A stretch of DNA of 64,000 bases from JAAEPI01 sp964352625 (lineage in GTDB: Bacteria; Bacteroidota; Bacteroidia; Cytophagales; Cyclobacteriaceae), in contig CAYGSD010000006.1 in the NCBI GenBank assembly GCA_964352625.1, forward strand, positions 124,001 through 188,000, written 5' to 3'. Below, one piece after another: positions 24,197 to 33,310 of this stretch. Positions within the stretch are counted from its first letter, which is position 1; every line of letters starts with the position of its first letter. The position numbers and the translations under genes are program-made. Under the pieces are notes generated by a model. The model was not told the origin of the DNA. It searched no databases and worked only from the letters and a program-made list of their open reading frames with translations.

Positions 24197-26374
24197 ATGT
24201 CAGCAACCACTCCTACCCAAACATCTTCGGGACTCGACACCTTTTACTACGACAATACCACCGTTAGGAACTTCCTCATTGCCACCACCATTTTCGGGAT
24301 CATTGGCATGTCGGTAGGTTTACTCGTCGCTTGTCAGTTCGTATGGCCAGAGGCCAATTTTGGTCTACAGTACACCACCTTCGGGCGGGTACGTCCGCTC
24401 CACACCAATGCCGTCATTTTTGCCTTTGTAGGTAATGGCATTTTCGCCGGAGTGTACTACTCGCTTCAGCGGCTGGTCAAAGCCAGAATGTATAGCGACC
24501 TCCTCTCCAAGATTCACTTCTGGGGCTGGCAACTGATCATTTTATCTGCAGCCATCACACTGCCACTGGGCTTCACTACAGGGAAAGAATATGCAGAGCT
24601 GGAATGGCCTATTGATATTGCCATAGCGCTGATTTGGGTTGTTTTCGGCATCAACATGTTCATGACGATCATCAAGCGTCGTGAGCGTCACTTGTATGTG
24701 GCCATTTGGTTTTACATCGCCACGTTCGTGACGGTGGCCATGCTCCACATCGTGAATTCGTTCGAATTGCCGATCAGCTTCATGAAGAGTTACTCCTGGT
24801 ATGCTGGCGTGCAAGATGCGCTGGTGCAATGGTGGTACGGTCACAACGCAGTGGCTTTTTTCTTAACCACACCTTATCTGGGACTGATGTACTATTTCAT
24901 CCCCAAAGCGGCCAACAGACCGATCTACTCCTATAGACTTTCCATTGTTCACTTTTGGGCGCTGATCTTTATCTACATCTGGGCTGGCCCTCATCACCTA
25001 CTCTACACTGCACTGCCAGATTGGGCACAGTCACTTGGTGTCGTCTTCTCAGTGATGCTGATTGCCCCTTCCTGGGGAGGAATGCTAAATGGTCTGCTGA
25101 CACTTCGCGGAGCTTGGGACAAAGTACGTGAAGATGCTATTTTGAAATTTATGGTGGTGGCAGTGACCTGCTACGGTATGGCCACATTTGAGGGACCATT
25201 GCTTTCATTGAAGAACGTGAACGCCATCGGTCACTTCACCGATTGGATCGTGGGACACGTGCACATTGGAGGACTAGGATGGAATGGCTTCCTGACTTTC
25301 GCCATGCTTTACTACCTCATTCCAAAGCTTTATGGAACTGAGATTTATTCTAAAAAACTAGCAAACACGCATTTTTGGATTGGCACACTAGGCATCCTTT
25401 TCTACGCCATTCCATTGTACTGGGCAGGATTTACTCAGAGTTTGATGTGGAAGCAATTTAATCCTGATGGAACGTTGGTATACCCTAACTTCTTAGAGAC
25501 GGTGACTCAAATAATCCCAATGTATGCCTTACGTGCATTCGGCGGTTTGCTCTATCTCAGCGGTGTTTTCGTGATGGTGTACAACCTGGTGAAAACGGCT
25601 CGTTCAGGTTCCTTTATTGCATCCACCAAAGCTGAGGCCGCTCCTCTTCAGAAAGATTACCAGCCTGCCAAAAGTGAGCACTGGCACAGACGAATGTTCG
25701 AATGGAAGCCTGTTCGCTTGCTAGTGTGGAGTTTGATCATGGTAGCCATTGGAGGGATTTTGGAATTGGTGCCAACCTTCCTGATCGAATCGAATGTGCC
25801 GACCATCGCATCGGTAAAACCATACACGCCCCTAGAGTTGCATGGCCGTGATATCTACGTGCGAGAAGGTTGCTACAATTGCCACTCGCAGATGATACGA
25901 CCATTCCGCTCAGAGGTGATGCGGTACGATCCTGAGGATTTGGAATACTCCAAAGCTGGAGAGTTCGTGTACGATCACCCATTCCAATGGGGCTCTAAAC
26001 GTACAGGGCCGGATTTGCACCGAATAGGTGGAAAATACGGCGATAACTGGCACTACATACACATGTTAGATCCGGCATCTATGTCGCCAGGCACGATTAT
26101 GCCGCCTTACCCCTGGCTCTTTGAGCAGGATTGGGACAAGGAAACTACAGCCAAGAAAATCAGGGCGATGCAAACTCTGGGTGTGCCGTATGAGGAAGGA
26201 TTCGACGAACTGGCGTTGACAGCTGCAGAATTACAAGCCGATGAAATCGTGTCCGGTTTGGCGAAAGATGACATCAAGGTAAGTCCAGATAAGGAGATTG
26301 TGGCATTGATCGCTTACCTCCAAAGGCTTGGCACAGACATTAAAAACATTGACGATTTAACCGAAAAGAAATAA
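24197..26374 (+). CDS. ccoNO: Fused cbb3 cytochrome c oxidase subunits I and II (CcoN-CcoO)
   Basis: A 725-residue fusion. The first 480 residues are the CcoN haem-copper core with about 12-13 helices and conserved histidines such as W-W-Y-G-H-N-A-V and G-H-V-H-I-G-G. After a short loop (about 480-510) an extra helix leads into CcoO, a membrane-anchored cytochrome c with C-Y-N-C-H at 559-563 and the CcoO block S-Q-M-I-R-P-F. The frame is open upstream to 24146, but ATG 24197, right after the ccoS stop, gives the proper N-terminus. The enzyme reduces oxygen at high affinity and pumps protons. Confidence 0.93.
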   Translation: MSATTPTQTSSGLDTFYYDNTTVRNFLIATTIFGIIGMSVGLLVACQFVWPEANFGLQYTTFGRVRPLHTNAVIFAFVGNGIFAGVYYSLQRLVKARMYSDLLSKIHFWGWQLIILSAAITLPLGFTTGKEYAELEWPIDIAIALIWVVFGINMFMTIIKRRERHLYVAIWFYIATFVTVAMLHIVNSFELPISFMKSYSWYAGVQDALVQWWYGHNAVAFFLTTPYLGLMYYFIPKAANRPIYSYRLSIVHFWALIFIYIWAGPHHLLYTALPDWAQSLGVVFSVMLIAPSWGGMLNGLLTLRGAWDKVREDAILKFMVVAVTCYGMATFEGPLLSLKNVNAIGHFTDWIVGHVHIGGLGWNGFLTFAMLYYLIPKLYGTEIYSKKLANTHFWIGTLGILFYAIPLYWAGFTQSLMWKQFNPDGTLVYPNFLETVTQIIPMYALRAFGGLLYLSGVFVMVYNLVKTARSGSFIASTKAEAAPLQKDYQPAKSEHWHRRMFEWKPVRLLVWSLIMVAIGGILELVPTFLIESNVPTIASVKPYTPLELHGRDIYVREGCYNCHSQMIRPFRSEVMRYDPEDLEYSKAGEFVYDHPFQWGSKRTGPDLHRIGGKYGDNWHYIHMLDPASMSPGTIMPPYPWLFEQDWDKETTAKKIRAMQTLGVPYEEGFDELALTAAELQADEIVSGLAKDDIKVSPDKEIVALIAYLQRLGTDIKNIDDLTEKK

Positions 26375-26565
26375 TGCTGAAATTCATCAAACATCACATG
26401 GAAACCATCGGAGGCATAGAAATCTATCCGGTCATTTCCTTCCTGATATTCTTCACCTTTTTCGTTTTGGTTCTGATCTATGTGGTGAAGGCCGATAAAA
26501 ACACGATTGAAGAAATCGCAAATATTCCTCTGAACTCAAACGATTCTGAACATGAAGAAGCTTAG
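26374..26565 (+). CDS. ccoQ: CcoQ-like small subunit
   Basis: A 63-residue protein with one transmembrane helix (about 20-40, F-L-I-F-F-T-F-F) and an acidic tail, in the place of CcoQ in the operon. Its ATG shares a base with the ccoNO stop (TAATG). CcoQ homologues are poorly conserved, so the call rests on size, helix and position. Confidence 0.75.
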   Translation: MLKFIKHHMETIGGIEIYPVISFLIFFTFFVLVLIYVVKADKNTIEEIANIPLNSNDSEHEEA

Positions 26566-27472
26566 TCTACTCCCTCTAACTGTTTTGACTCCTACACTCC
26601 TTTCCGCTCAGGCCAGTCAATCTTTCTTTGAGCAATTCCAATGGGAGATCATCATAGGAATGATTATTCTGATAGGAACTGTCACTATTCTTGCCCTTTT
26701 GGTCGTATGGTCAGCCCTGAATGCCATGGTTCGTGCAAGACGAGTGGAGCAAGGGCTGGAAGTTGAAACTGTCATAATTGAAGCTAAGCCGGGTGAAGAG
26801 CATCTAGGATTCTGGGCCAGGTTCTGGAACCGCTTCAACTCCGCTGTACCCGTGGCAGTGGAGCACACTGTCGCCACTGATCACGAGTACGACGGTATCC
26901 GAGAATTGGACAATAAAATGCCCCCCTGGTGGCTGTACACATTTTATGTAACGATCATTTTCGGAATCGTCTACATCTTGAACTATGAAATTTTCGGGTC
27001 TGGGATGACGCAAGACGAAGAATACCAAGCCCAGATGACGGATGCAAATGAGCAGGTGCAAACCTACCTTGCCAGCCTAGCCGAAGAGGAAGGGGAAATA
27101 GTGATAGAGTTACTCACCGATCAGGCTGCCTTGGCAGCAGGAGCCACCATTTACAAGGTGAATTGTGCCCAATGCCATGCCGCTGATGGCGGAGGAATGA
27201 ACGGACTTGGCCCAAATCTCACCGACAAGTATTGGAAAAATGGCGGTGATTTCGACGCTATCGTATCGGTCGTGCAGAATGGAGTTTCGGGCACTAGTAT
27301 GATCCCTTGGAGCAGTCAGCTAAGACCGGCTCAGATTCAGGAAATTGCCAGTTACGTTTATTCATTAGAAGGAACCACCCCTGCCGTACCTAAAGCTCCC
27401 GAGGGGGAATTGTTTGAAAGAAGTGCTGCCTCTGCTCAGCCAACTTCAGACACCACCGCAGTAGAACCATAA
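26552..27472 (+). CDS. ccoP: cbb3 oxidase subunit III, monohaem CcoP
   Basis: A 306-residue protein: signal-like N-terminus (1-19), a helix at about 31-52, a second at about 125-147 (P-W-W-L-Y-T-F-Y-V), then one cytochrome c domain with C-A-Q-C-H at 205-209 and distal Met in G-T-S-M-I-P-W. Proteobacterial CcoP has two CxxCH motifs; only one is seen here. Its start lies 14 bases inside ccoQ. Confidence 0.88.
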   Translation: MKKLSLLPLTVLTPTLLSAQASQSFFEQFQWEIIIGMIILIGTVTILALLVVWSALNAMVRARRVEQGLEVETVIIEAKPGEEHLGFWARFWNRFNSAVPVAVEHTVATDHEYDGIRELDNKMPPWWLYTFYVTIIFGIVYILNYEIFGSGMTQDEEYQAQMTDANEQVQTYLASLAEEEGEIVIELLTDQAALAAGATIYKVNCAQCHAADGGGMNGLGPNLTDKYWKNGGDFDAIVSVVQNGVSGTSMIPWSSQLRPAQIQEIASYVYSLEGTTPAVPKAPEGELFERSAASAQPTSDTTAVEP

Positions 27473-28900
27473 ATGGCTGAACTCGCCGACATATACGACG
27501 AACAGGAAGCTGCCGAGGAAACCTTCAGAGACCATCTTTCTACTGTAGATAAGGAGGGGAAACGAGTGTGGGTATATCCGAAAAAACCTAAGGGTCGATT
27601 TACAAATTATCGCTCGTTGGTCAGTTATGCTTTATTAGTCGTTTTGCTGAGTGGACCTTTCATAAAAATCCAAGGGCAACCCCTGCTCTTGCTCGACATT
27701 CTTGAAAGAAGATTTATCATTTTTGGTCAGGTTTTCTGGCCTCAGGACTTCTTTCTTTTTGTGATCGGAATGATTACAGCGGTGGTCTTCATCACGCTAT
27801 TCACGGTCGTCTTTGGGCGCATATTTTGTGGGTGGATTTGTCCGCAAACCATTTTTATGGAAGGGGTCTTCAGGAAAATTGAATATTGGATAGAGGGCGA
27901 TTATATGGCCCAGAAGAAGCTCGATAAGCAGCCATGGAACCGAGAGAAGGTGATAAAAAAATCAGTAAAGCAGCTCCTCTTCTTGGTAGTAAGCACCGTG
28001 ATCATGCACACTTTCCTGGCTTATTTGGTTGGTGTAGATAAAACCTGGCAAGTCATTCAGGCAGGACCTGAGGAAAATGTGGGATGGTTCATTGCCATGA
28101 TCGTGATGACCGGACTTTTCTATGGGGTATTCAGCAAATTGCGAGAGCAGGTCTGCACCACCATTTGTCCGTATGGTCGTCTGCAAGGAGTACTTCTAGA
28201 CCGTCAGAGCATTGTAGTAGCGTACGATCATGAACGTGGCGAATCCAGATCCAAATTCAGAAAAGACGAGGATCGGGCAGCTGTAGGCAAAGGTGACTGC
28301 ATAGATTGTAATCAATGTGTTTTTGTATGTCCCACGGGAATTGACATCCGAAACGGCACACAGCTAGAATGCGTGAACTGCACGGCGTGCATTGATGCAT
28401 GCGATTCTATCATGGATAAGATTGGCAAGCCCAGAGGATTGGTTCGCTACGCCTCTGAGCAAAACATTACAGACAAGAAGCCCTTCGTCTTCACAGGACG
28501 AATGAAAGCCTATACCACAGTGCTTGTATTGTTGTTAGGTGTTTTTGCGGCACTTTTGATCATCCGGTCTGATTTTGACACGACCATCCTCCGAGCGCCA
28601 GGCATGCTTTATCAGGAAAGAGAAGATGGCATGATCACCAACCTGTATCAAGTAAAGCTGGTAAATAAAACCAATGAACACATGGATATCAGGTTCGAAT
28701 TGATGGAGCCAGCAGGCACACTTGAAGTAATTGGCGGTAAGTTTGAATTGGATCAGCAAGGCTTAGGTGAGGGTCGATTTTTTGTAGCCATTGATCCTGA
28801 AAACTTGAGTGGAATGAGTCAGAAAATAAAGATTGCTGTGTACTCAGGAAATGAGAAAGTAGAAACGATCAAAACAAAATTTTTGGGGCCAGCGCTTTAG
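27473..28900 (+). CDS. ccoG: Cytochrome cbb3 accessory ferredoxin-like protein CcoG
   Basis: A 475-residue membrane protein of the FixG/RdxA family, with five to six helices and two cysteine clusters for iron-sulfur centres (C-I-D-C-N-Q-C-V-F-V-C-P near 280, then C-V-N-C-T-A-C-I-D-A-C near 304) and an N-terminal F-C-G-W-I-C-P block. The C-terminal 120 residues form the Ig-like domain of the family. CcoG serves as copper reductase in cbb3 assembly. ATG directly follows the ccoP stop. Confidence 0.93.
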   Translation: MAELADIYDEQEAAEETFRDHLSTVDKEGKRVWVYPKKPKGRFTNYRSLVSYALLVVLLSGPFIKIQGQPLLLLDILERRFIIFGQVFWPQDFFLFVIGMITAVVFITLFTVVFGRIFCGWICPQTIFMEGVFRKIEYWIEGDYMAQKKLDKQPWNREKVIKKSVKQLLFLVVSTVIMHTFLAYLVGVDKTWQVIQAGPEENVGWFIAMIVMTGLFYGVFSKLREQVCTTICPYGRLQGVLLDRQSIVVAYDHERGESRSKFRKDEDRAAVGKGDCIDCNQCVFVCPTGIDIRNGTQLECVNCTACIDACDSIMDKIGKPRGLVRYASEQNITDKKPFVFTGRMKAYTTVLVLLLGVFAALLIIRSDFDTTILRAPGMLYQEREDGMITNLYQVKLVNKTNEHMDIRFELMEPAGTLEVIGGKFELDQQGLGEGRFFVAIDPENLSGMSQKIKIAVYSGNEKVETIKTKFLGPAL

Positions 28901-28907
28901 GTAGGAG

Positions 28908-28970
28908 TTAGGGATTAGGGATTGGGGATTAGGGATTAGGGATTAGGGATTAGGGATTAGGGATTAGGGA
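28908..28970 (+). repeat. Heptanucleotide tandem repeat (TTAGGGA)9 inside the cco operon
   Basis: Nine head-to-tail 7-base units; the third is TTGGGGA, the others exact. The array fills most of the gap between ccoG and ccoH. Such arrays change length by slippage, so spacing or messenger structure between the two genes may vary. Confidence 0.95.
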
Positions 28971-29008
28971 ACTAATTAACCAATAACCAATAACCGACTA
29001 CTTTAAAC

Positions 29009-29443
29009 ATGAAAAAAATGAATTGGGGACATAAAATAACACTAGCGTTCATCTTGTTTGCAACCTTCATTCTCTACATGGTAGTGAAGGCATTTCAGCA
29101 GGATATTGATCTCGTCGCGCCGGACTACTATGCTCAGGAGATTGCGTTTCAAGGTAAAATGCAGCAGCAGGCGAACCTTCAAGACTTGGGAGAACGAGTA
29201 GAATTAACCATTCGCCCGAATGAAATTGAAATAGAGTTTCCATCCGAAATAACCACGGGAGAAATTCATTTTTATCATCCCTCCCGCTCCATTTTCGATA
29301 AAAAAATGGAGATCAAGTTGGATGAATCGAACAGGCAACTCATCGAGCGTTCGGAGCTCGTCCTCGGTTCTTATCGTGTCAAACTCACCTGGACGGCAGA
29401 TGGAAAAGAGTATTTTCAGCAAGAAACCATCTTTCTGAAATGA
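29009..29443 (+). CDS. ccoH: cbb3 assembly protein CcoH (FixH family)
   Basis: A 144-residue protein with one N-terminal helix (about 8-26) and an extracytoplasmic domain opening D-L-V-A-P-D-Y-Y-A-Q-E-I, the FixH signature. FixH/CcoH is required for assembly and stability of cbb3 oxidase. It overlaps the next gene by 4 bases (ATGA). It is separated from ccoG by a tandem repeat array. Confidence 0.88.
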   Translation: MKKMNWGHKITLAFILFATFILYMVVKAFQQDIDLVAPDYYAQEIAFQGKMQQQANLQDLGERVELTIRPNEIEIEFPSEITTGEIHFYHPSRSIFDKKMEIKLDESNRQLIERSELVLGSYRVKLTWTADGKEYFQQETIFLK

Positions 29444-30120
29444 TTGGAGCTTTGGTCATAGGACTGGTGGGTAGCCTGCACTGTGTGGGCATGTGCGGTC
29501 CACTGATGCTCACTCTGACCGGCCCCAACCAATCCAAATCTACCTTTCTGACCTACCATGCCGGGCGCATATTGAGCTACGTTTTTTTGGGCCTGATTCT
29601 CGGCATTATCGGCCAATCGCTTGCATTCATTCAAATACAGAAGGCAATGACTGTTAGTATTGGAATTGTCTTAATGGCCGTCTATCTCTTCCCAAAAACT
29701 CGAAATTCGGTGGAACGATTCTATTACCAATCTTGGGCTTACGGGAAAGTGAAGCTGATTCTGGCAAAAAACCTTTCGTCTAAAAAAAGATGGTTTATAA
29801 GTGGGGTAGCGAACGGTTTTCTTCCATGTGGCTTAACCTATGTCGCGGCTGCAGCGGCTTTAGTTTTAGGAAGTTTGTGGTCCAGTGTAATCTTCATGGT
29901 CCTATTCGGATTAGGCACACTACCGGCTATGGCATCAGTTTCATTTGGTAGCACACTCCTTTCCGTCCGATTTAAGAAAATCATTCCTTCAGCCGTTCCT
30001 GCCTTGGGTGTGCTCTCAGGCACAATTCTTCTATTTAGAGGTCTAGTAATGAGCTTTCCTAATCTTGATCAGTTGGTGCGTGAAAACGCCATCCAATTGA
30101 TCACCATTTGTGGTTTGTGA
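29440..30120 (+). CDS. SafE/DsbD_2-family membrane protein (cco-associated)
   Basis: A 226-residue protein with six hydrophobic helices and two Cys-bearing motifs, H-C-V-G-M-C-G-P at 14-21 and F-L-P-C-G-L in the second half. This cco-linked branch of the sulfite exporter/DsbD_2 family is thought to take part in copper delivery or thiol chemistry for oxidase maturation. Last gene of the cco operon; it abuts a convergent phosphatase gene with no gap and no hairpin. Confidence 0.85.
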   Translation: MIGALVIGLVGSLHCVGMCGPLMLTLTGPNQSKSTFLTYHAGRILSYVFLGLILGIIGQSLAFIQIQKAMTVSIGIVLMAVYLFPKTRNSVERFYYQSWAYGKVKLILAKNLSSKKRWFISGVANGFLPCGLTYVAAAAALVLGSLWSSVIFMVLFGLGTLPAMASVSFGSTLLSVRFKKIIPSAVPALGVLSGTILLFRGLVMSFPNLDQLVRENAIQLITICGL

Positions 30121-30723
30121 TTAGTCCAAATGGACGGTTACATTTCGCTCAATTAAGTCAAATTTCCTTCCATCGTACTGAAGCTTATAATAGCAGCAGT
30201 TTGCGTGCTCAAACTGATCCATTTGTTCAAGTGGCGAATTGGTTAGCCAGCTAAGCAGTATCCTCATGGCCCTGCCGTGCATACATATCAAAACTCTAGA
30301 GTGATCGCCTTCAAGGACAACTTTCATCGCTTCCCTTTGACGGTTCATCACTTGGATCGGCGATTCTCCTCCTCCAAGGTTGGCATTCAGGTTTCCGGCG
30401 CACCATTCCTCTAGCGTCTTTGCATATAGAGTTTTGGATTCGTCGGTTGGCACTACCCCTTCTTGACTGCCCCAGCTAATTTCATCGAATCCCTCAAGGG
30501 CCACTTTGCTTTGATCGAAATGGGCTACTGTCTCGTGCGTCCGCTTGAGCTTTGAAGTGTACACCTGATCGAAAGGAATATGCTTCAGTGCTTCGAAAGT
30601 CTTCCTTGCTTGCTCACGGCCCCTCTCATTCAGCGAAGAGTCCACCCCTCGTCCCTGCACCATTCCCTTTTTGTTCAAATCGGTTTGGCCGTGGCGAAGA
30701 ATGTAAAGGGTTTTGGAAGTCAT
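30121..30723 (-). CDS. Histidine phosphatase superfamily protein (phosphoglycerate mutase-like)
   Basis: A 200-residue enzyme with the catalytic L-R-H-G-Q-T-D motif at residues 9-15, the second Arg in L-K-R-T-H-E-T and the second His in C-M-H-G-R-A. It belongs to the small cofactor-independent branch (cobC/SixA/PhoE type); the substrate is not predictable. No cobalamin genes are nearby. Confidence 0.88.
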   Translation of the reverse strand: MTSKTLYILRHGQTDLNKKGMVQGRGVDSSLNERGREQARKTFEALKHIPFDQVYTSKLKRTHETVAHFDQSKVALEGFDEISWGSQEGVVPTDESKTLYAKTLEEWCAGNLNANLGGGESPIQVMNRQREAMKVVLEGDHSRVLICMHGRAMRILLSWLTNSPLEQMDQFEHANCCYYKLQYDGRKFDLIERNVTVHLD

Positions 30724-30736
30724 ATTACAAGGGATA

Positions 30737-31282
30737 GTGAGTCAAACTTTTCATTTGCGAAGAAAACAAGATATTTACTGTCAAACAGATCATGTCTTGA
30801 AAACTTCCTCAGAATCACTTTCGCGCCGATTTCAACGAATAGTAAACGAAAATCTCCCAAAACGACTGCAAATGTTCAAGTTGTTAATGGAGCAACCGAT
30901 CGACCATAGAATGTTTGCTAAGAAAGGCCAAGGCCTAAAAACTATCCTAAAGGAGCTTGGCCGACTTCAGGATTTTAAGGGTATATATGGATTTATTCTC
31001 GATCACCAACTCGTCTACATCGACGATTCATCTTATGTTCTAAAACGAGTTCTCAGGCAGTACAAAGGAACCACGAAATACCAAAGAAACTTACTACACT
31101 TAATTCAAGATGCTCGTGAGGACATTGACTTGATCAACAACCCTTTAGTCGCAGAGGAGCAGCTTCATAGAATGCAAGTGGTTATCATGGAAATTCCCGA
31201 TGATCTTGAGCGTGAGCTGACGACTATCTACTTGAAATGCGAATTTGATTGTCTTTACAATCGGTATGAAAATCAGAACTGA
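30737..31282 (+). CDS. GIY-YIG-like protein, probably catalytically altered
   Basis: The frame is open from TTG 30713, but starts there overlap the divergent gene; GTG 30737 or ATG 30872 are likelier. Counted from ATG 30872 (136 residues), the motif is G-I-Y at 37-39 and V-Y-I-D at 48-51 where the family has YIG, followed by L-K-R-V and a C-terminal Y-N-R-Y-E that fits the family's closing YN block. The usual catalytic Glu position seems to be Thr (R-E-L-T-T-I-Y-L). It may be a non-catalytic DNA-binding relative. Assignment is by eye only. The 3' end overlaps the next convergent gene by 10 bases. Confidence 0.5.
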   Translation: MSQTFHLRRKQDIYCQTDHVLKTSSESLSRRFQRIVNENLPKRLQMFKLLMEQPIDHRMFAKKGQGLKTILKELGRLQDFKGIYGFILDHQLVYIDDSSYVLKRVLRQYKGTTKYQRNLLHLIQDAREDIDLINNPLVAEEQLHRMQVVIMEIPDDLERELTTIYLKCEFDCLYNRYENQN

Positions 31283-32424
31283 TATTCGAAAAGCTTGTTG
31301 AAAACATCGTAGTACTGCTTATTCAGCTCATCCGTCTCCAATGATTTATTAGTGAAGAGTATTCTTCCTACACCAGACTCCTTTTCAAAGAACATCATGG
31401 TGGCTGTGCCGAAATCATTTCCCGCATGCCCGACACAACAAGGAATGGCCATATCCCAACAAACCGCATCTGGAATTTCATCATTCGACTGCTCAAACAT
31501 CTTGGCGTATGCCTCATTTGAAAGTAAAGAGCCCTCTCCTTTGTAGCCCCTGATCATTTCCTGAAGGAATTTGGTCAAGTCCTTCACCGATGAATGCACA
31601 AATCCATCAGGGTACGTATTAAGGGTGTATACTGGCGCGATACTGTCATTCTCCAGATAGTGAATCGTCCTATTTTGCGATTGAACTTGGTCGGGAAACC
31701 AAGTAGTCTGGGTCATGTTCAGAGGTTTCCAAATTTCATTTTGCACAAATTCACGATAGGGAGTTTCGGTGGCATTTTCTATTGCCAGAGCTAATAAACT
31801 CGAACCTATATTGCTGTATTCATAGCTTGCTCCTGGCTCACTTTCTAGATATTGTAAATTACCCGATTCGTTTTCTAGGAATTCTCCAAGCTCCATTGGC
31901 ACATTGCTTTTATAGGTCTTTACATATTCGTGCCAAGCTTCAGGAAACAGGTCTAATGATACATCCTCATCGAAAACATAAGATCTATCATAAACCACTC
32001 CATCAAATATCGACGCAGTATGATTGGCCAGCATTCTTAAAGTTATTGGCTTGTTTGGAAAATTGGGGTTTGCCACAGCGAATGGGATGTAGTCTCCAAT
32101 TGGATCATCAAGATTTATTAGGCCTCTCTCTGTTGCCATAATAAGAGATACCCCGATAAACGTTTTGCTAACTGATGCGATGCACTGAACCGATTCTGAA
32201 GAGTAGGGCCTGCTTTTTTCAACATCCATCAAACCAAATCCTTCCTGAAAGTAAAGAGAATCGGTAGTGAAGATCGAAACAGCAAAACCAGGAAGATCTC
32301 CGTTGACAATCATCGAGTCCAGATCAATTCTCAGTGAATCAAGAGCATTTGAACTAGTTGATTCTATTGGGGCTCTCGAGCAGCCTAAGGCAAGTAGAAT
32401 AAGTAAAAGTGGGAAATACTTCAT
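31273..32424 (-). CDS. Lipoprotein serine hydrolase, class C beta-lactamase-like
   Basis: About 383 residues. Starting at the ATG at 32424 gives a lipoprotein signal with lipobox L-A-L-G-C; the frame extends 8 codons upstream without a better start. Penicillin-binding-protein-like motifs are present: S-V-S-K (S-x-x-K) in A-S-V-S-K-T-F, Y-S-N in Y-E-Y-S-N-I-G, and H-A-G in place of KTG. Such esterase/DD-peptidase family proteins are very common in Bacteroidota and mostly unassigned; resistance should not be inferred. Confidence 0.85.
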   Translation of the reverse strand: MKYFPLLLILLALGCSRAPIESTSSNALDSLRIDLDSMIVNGDLPGFAVSIFTTDSLYFQEGFGLMDVEKSRPYSSESVQCIASVSKTFIGVSLIMATERGLINLDDPIGDYIPFAVANPNFPNKPITLRMLANHTASIFDGVVYDRSYVFDEDVSLDLFPEAWHEYVKTYKSNVPMELGEFLENESGNLQYLESEPGASYEYSNIGSSLLALAIENATETPYREFVQNEIWKPLNMTQTTWFPDQVQSQNRTIHYLENDSIAPVYTLNTYPDGFVHSSVKDLTKFLQEMIRGYKGEGSLLSNEAYAKMFEQSNDEIPDAVCWDMAIPCCVGHAGNDFGTATMMFFEKESGVGRILFTNKSLETDELNKQYYDVFNKLFEYQF

Positions 32425-32468
32425 GTGATAAGATTTCCTCAATGACAACTCGATATCAAAAAAGTGAA

Positions 32469-32687
32469 CTACTTCTCTTCCTTATCTTCCTTCTTTTTCT
32501 CCTTTGGCTCTTCTGGCTTTTCGTCTACAATATTCCCGAACTCGTCCACGTAAGCGATCATGTCGTCAAGATCACCACTGGTGTCCTGCTCTTTCTTATC
32601 GATTTTTTTCTGAAGTTTTTCTGCACGCTTCTTCTTTTTCTGTTGCGCTTTTTGATGCTTAATGAAACTGTTCTGAGACCTTGCCAT
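32469..32687 (-). CDS. Small lysine-rich conserved protein
   Basis: A 72-residue, highly charged protein: M-A-R-S-Q-N-S-F opening, Lys-rich helix, then a conserved core D-M-I-A-Y-V-D-E-F-G-N-I and an acidic/Lys tail. I recall the same pattern in small Bacteroidota proteins found next to or fused with cold-shock domains; no cold-shock gene is present here. Function unknown, possibly RNA-associated. Confidence 0.75.
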   Translation of the reverse strand: MARSQNSFIKHQKAQQKKKKRAEKLQKKIDKKEQDTSGDLDDMIAYVDEFGNIVDEKPEEPKEKKKEDKEEK

Positions 32688-32878
32688 ATAAAGGATTTAT
32701 GTTAAAAAAAGATCGAGGGATCGACCTGGGAGGTGGAAAAGATTGCCCGAGAAGGAATACTTAGCTTGACCTCTGCGTGACTGCAAATCTAGATCATATT
32801 CCTGAGGGCAACTAATTAGTTCAAACTCAATGAGAATCATTTTGCTTTTGATTTGGTTTTGAATTTGGTTTGTGACCG

Positions 32879-33310
32879 ATGAGCAAAAGACTATTTCCAG
32901 AAGGAGTTCTTATTGAGCAACTAAATGCAGTTGGTGAGGGATGCATGATCGGGCATTTGGGCATTGAAATCACAGAAATCGGGTCTGATTTCCTGATTGC
33001 AAAAATGCCGGTGGATCATCGAACCAAACAACCAATGGGCTTGCTTCATGGTGGGGCTAACGTCGCTTTGGCTGAGTCTCTCGGAAGCTTCGCCTCCACC
33101 CTGCTTATAGACCTGACCAAGCATGGGGTCGTTGGCCTAGAGATAAATGCGAATCATATCAGATCAGCACGAGAGGGCTTTGTGTATGGAAAGGTAACCC
33201 CGATTCACGTAGGGAGAAAAACCCATGTTTGGAATATTGAGATCACAAACGAAGAAGAGAAACTCGTCTGCATTAGCAGACTTACTGTGGCATTAATTGA
33301 GAACAAATGA
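32879..33310 (+). CDS. menI: Hotdog thioesterase, probably DHNA-CoA hydrolase
   Basis: A 143-residue hotdog-fold protein with the active-site helix L-L-H-G-G-A-N-V-A-L-A-E-S-L-G-S, nearly that of MenI, where the Glu is catalytic. It hydrolyses 1,4-dihydroxy-2-naphthoyl-CoA in menaquinone synthesis. It overlaps menF by 4 bases, which supports MenI over a general PaaI-type enzyme. Confidence 0.82.
   Translation: MSKRLFPEGVLIEQLNAVGEGCMIGHLGIEITEIGSDFLIAKMPVDHRTKQPMGLLHGGANVALAESLGSFASTLLIDLTKHGVVGLEINANHIRSAREGFVYGKVTPIHVGRKTHVWNIEITNEEEKLVCISRLTVALIENK

Noticed and set aside
28908..28970. Telomere-like repeat as evidence of a chromosome end or eukaryotic DNA
   Set aside because: It lies in the middle of a bacterial operon with genes on both sides; a slippage microsatellite is enough.
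31273..32424. Class C beta-lactamase as a resistance gene
   Set aside because: Lipoprotein, HAG in place of KTG and a family full of esterases; no support for beta-lactam hydrolysis.
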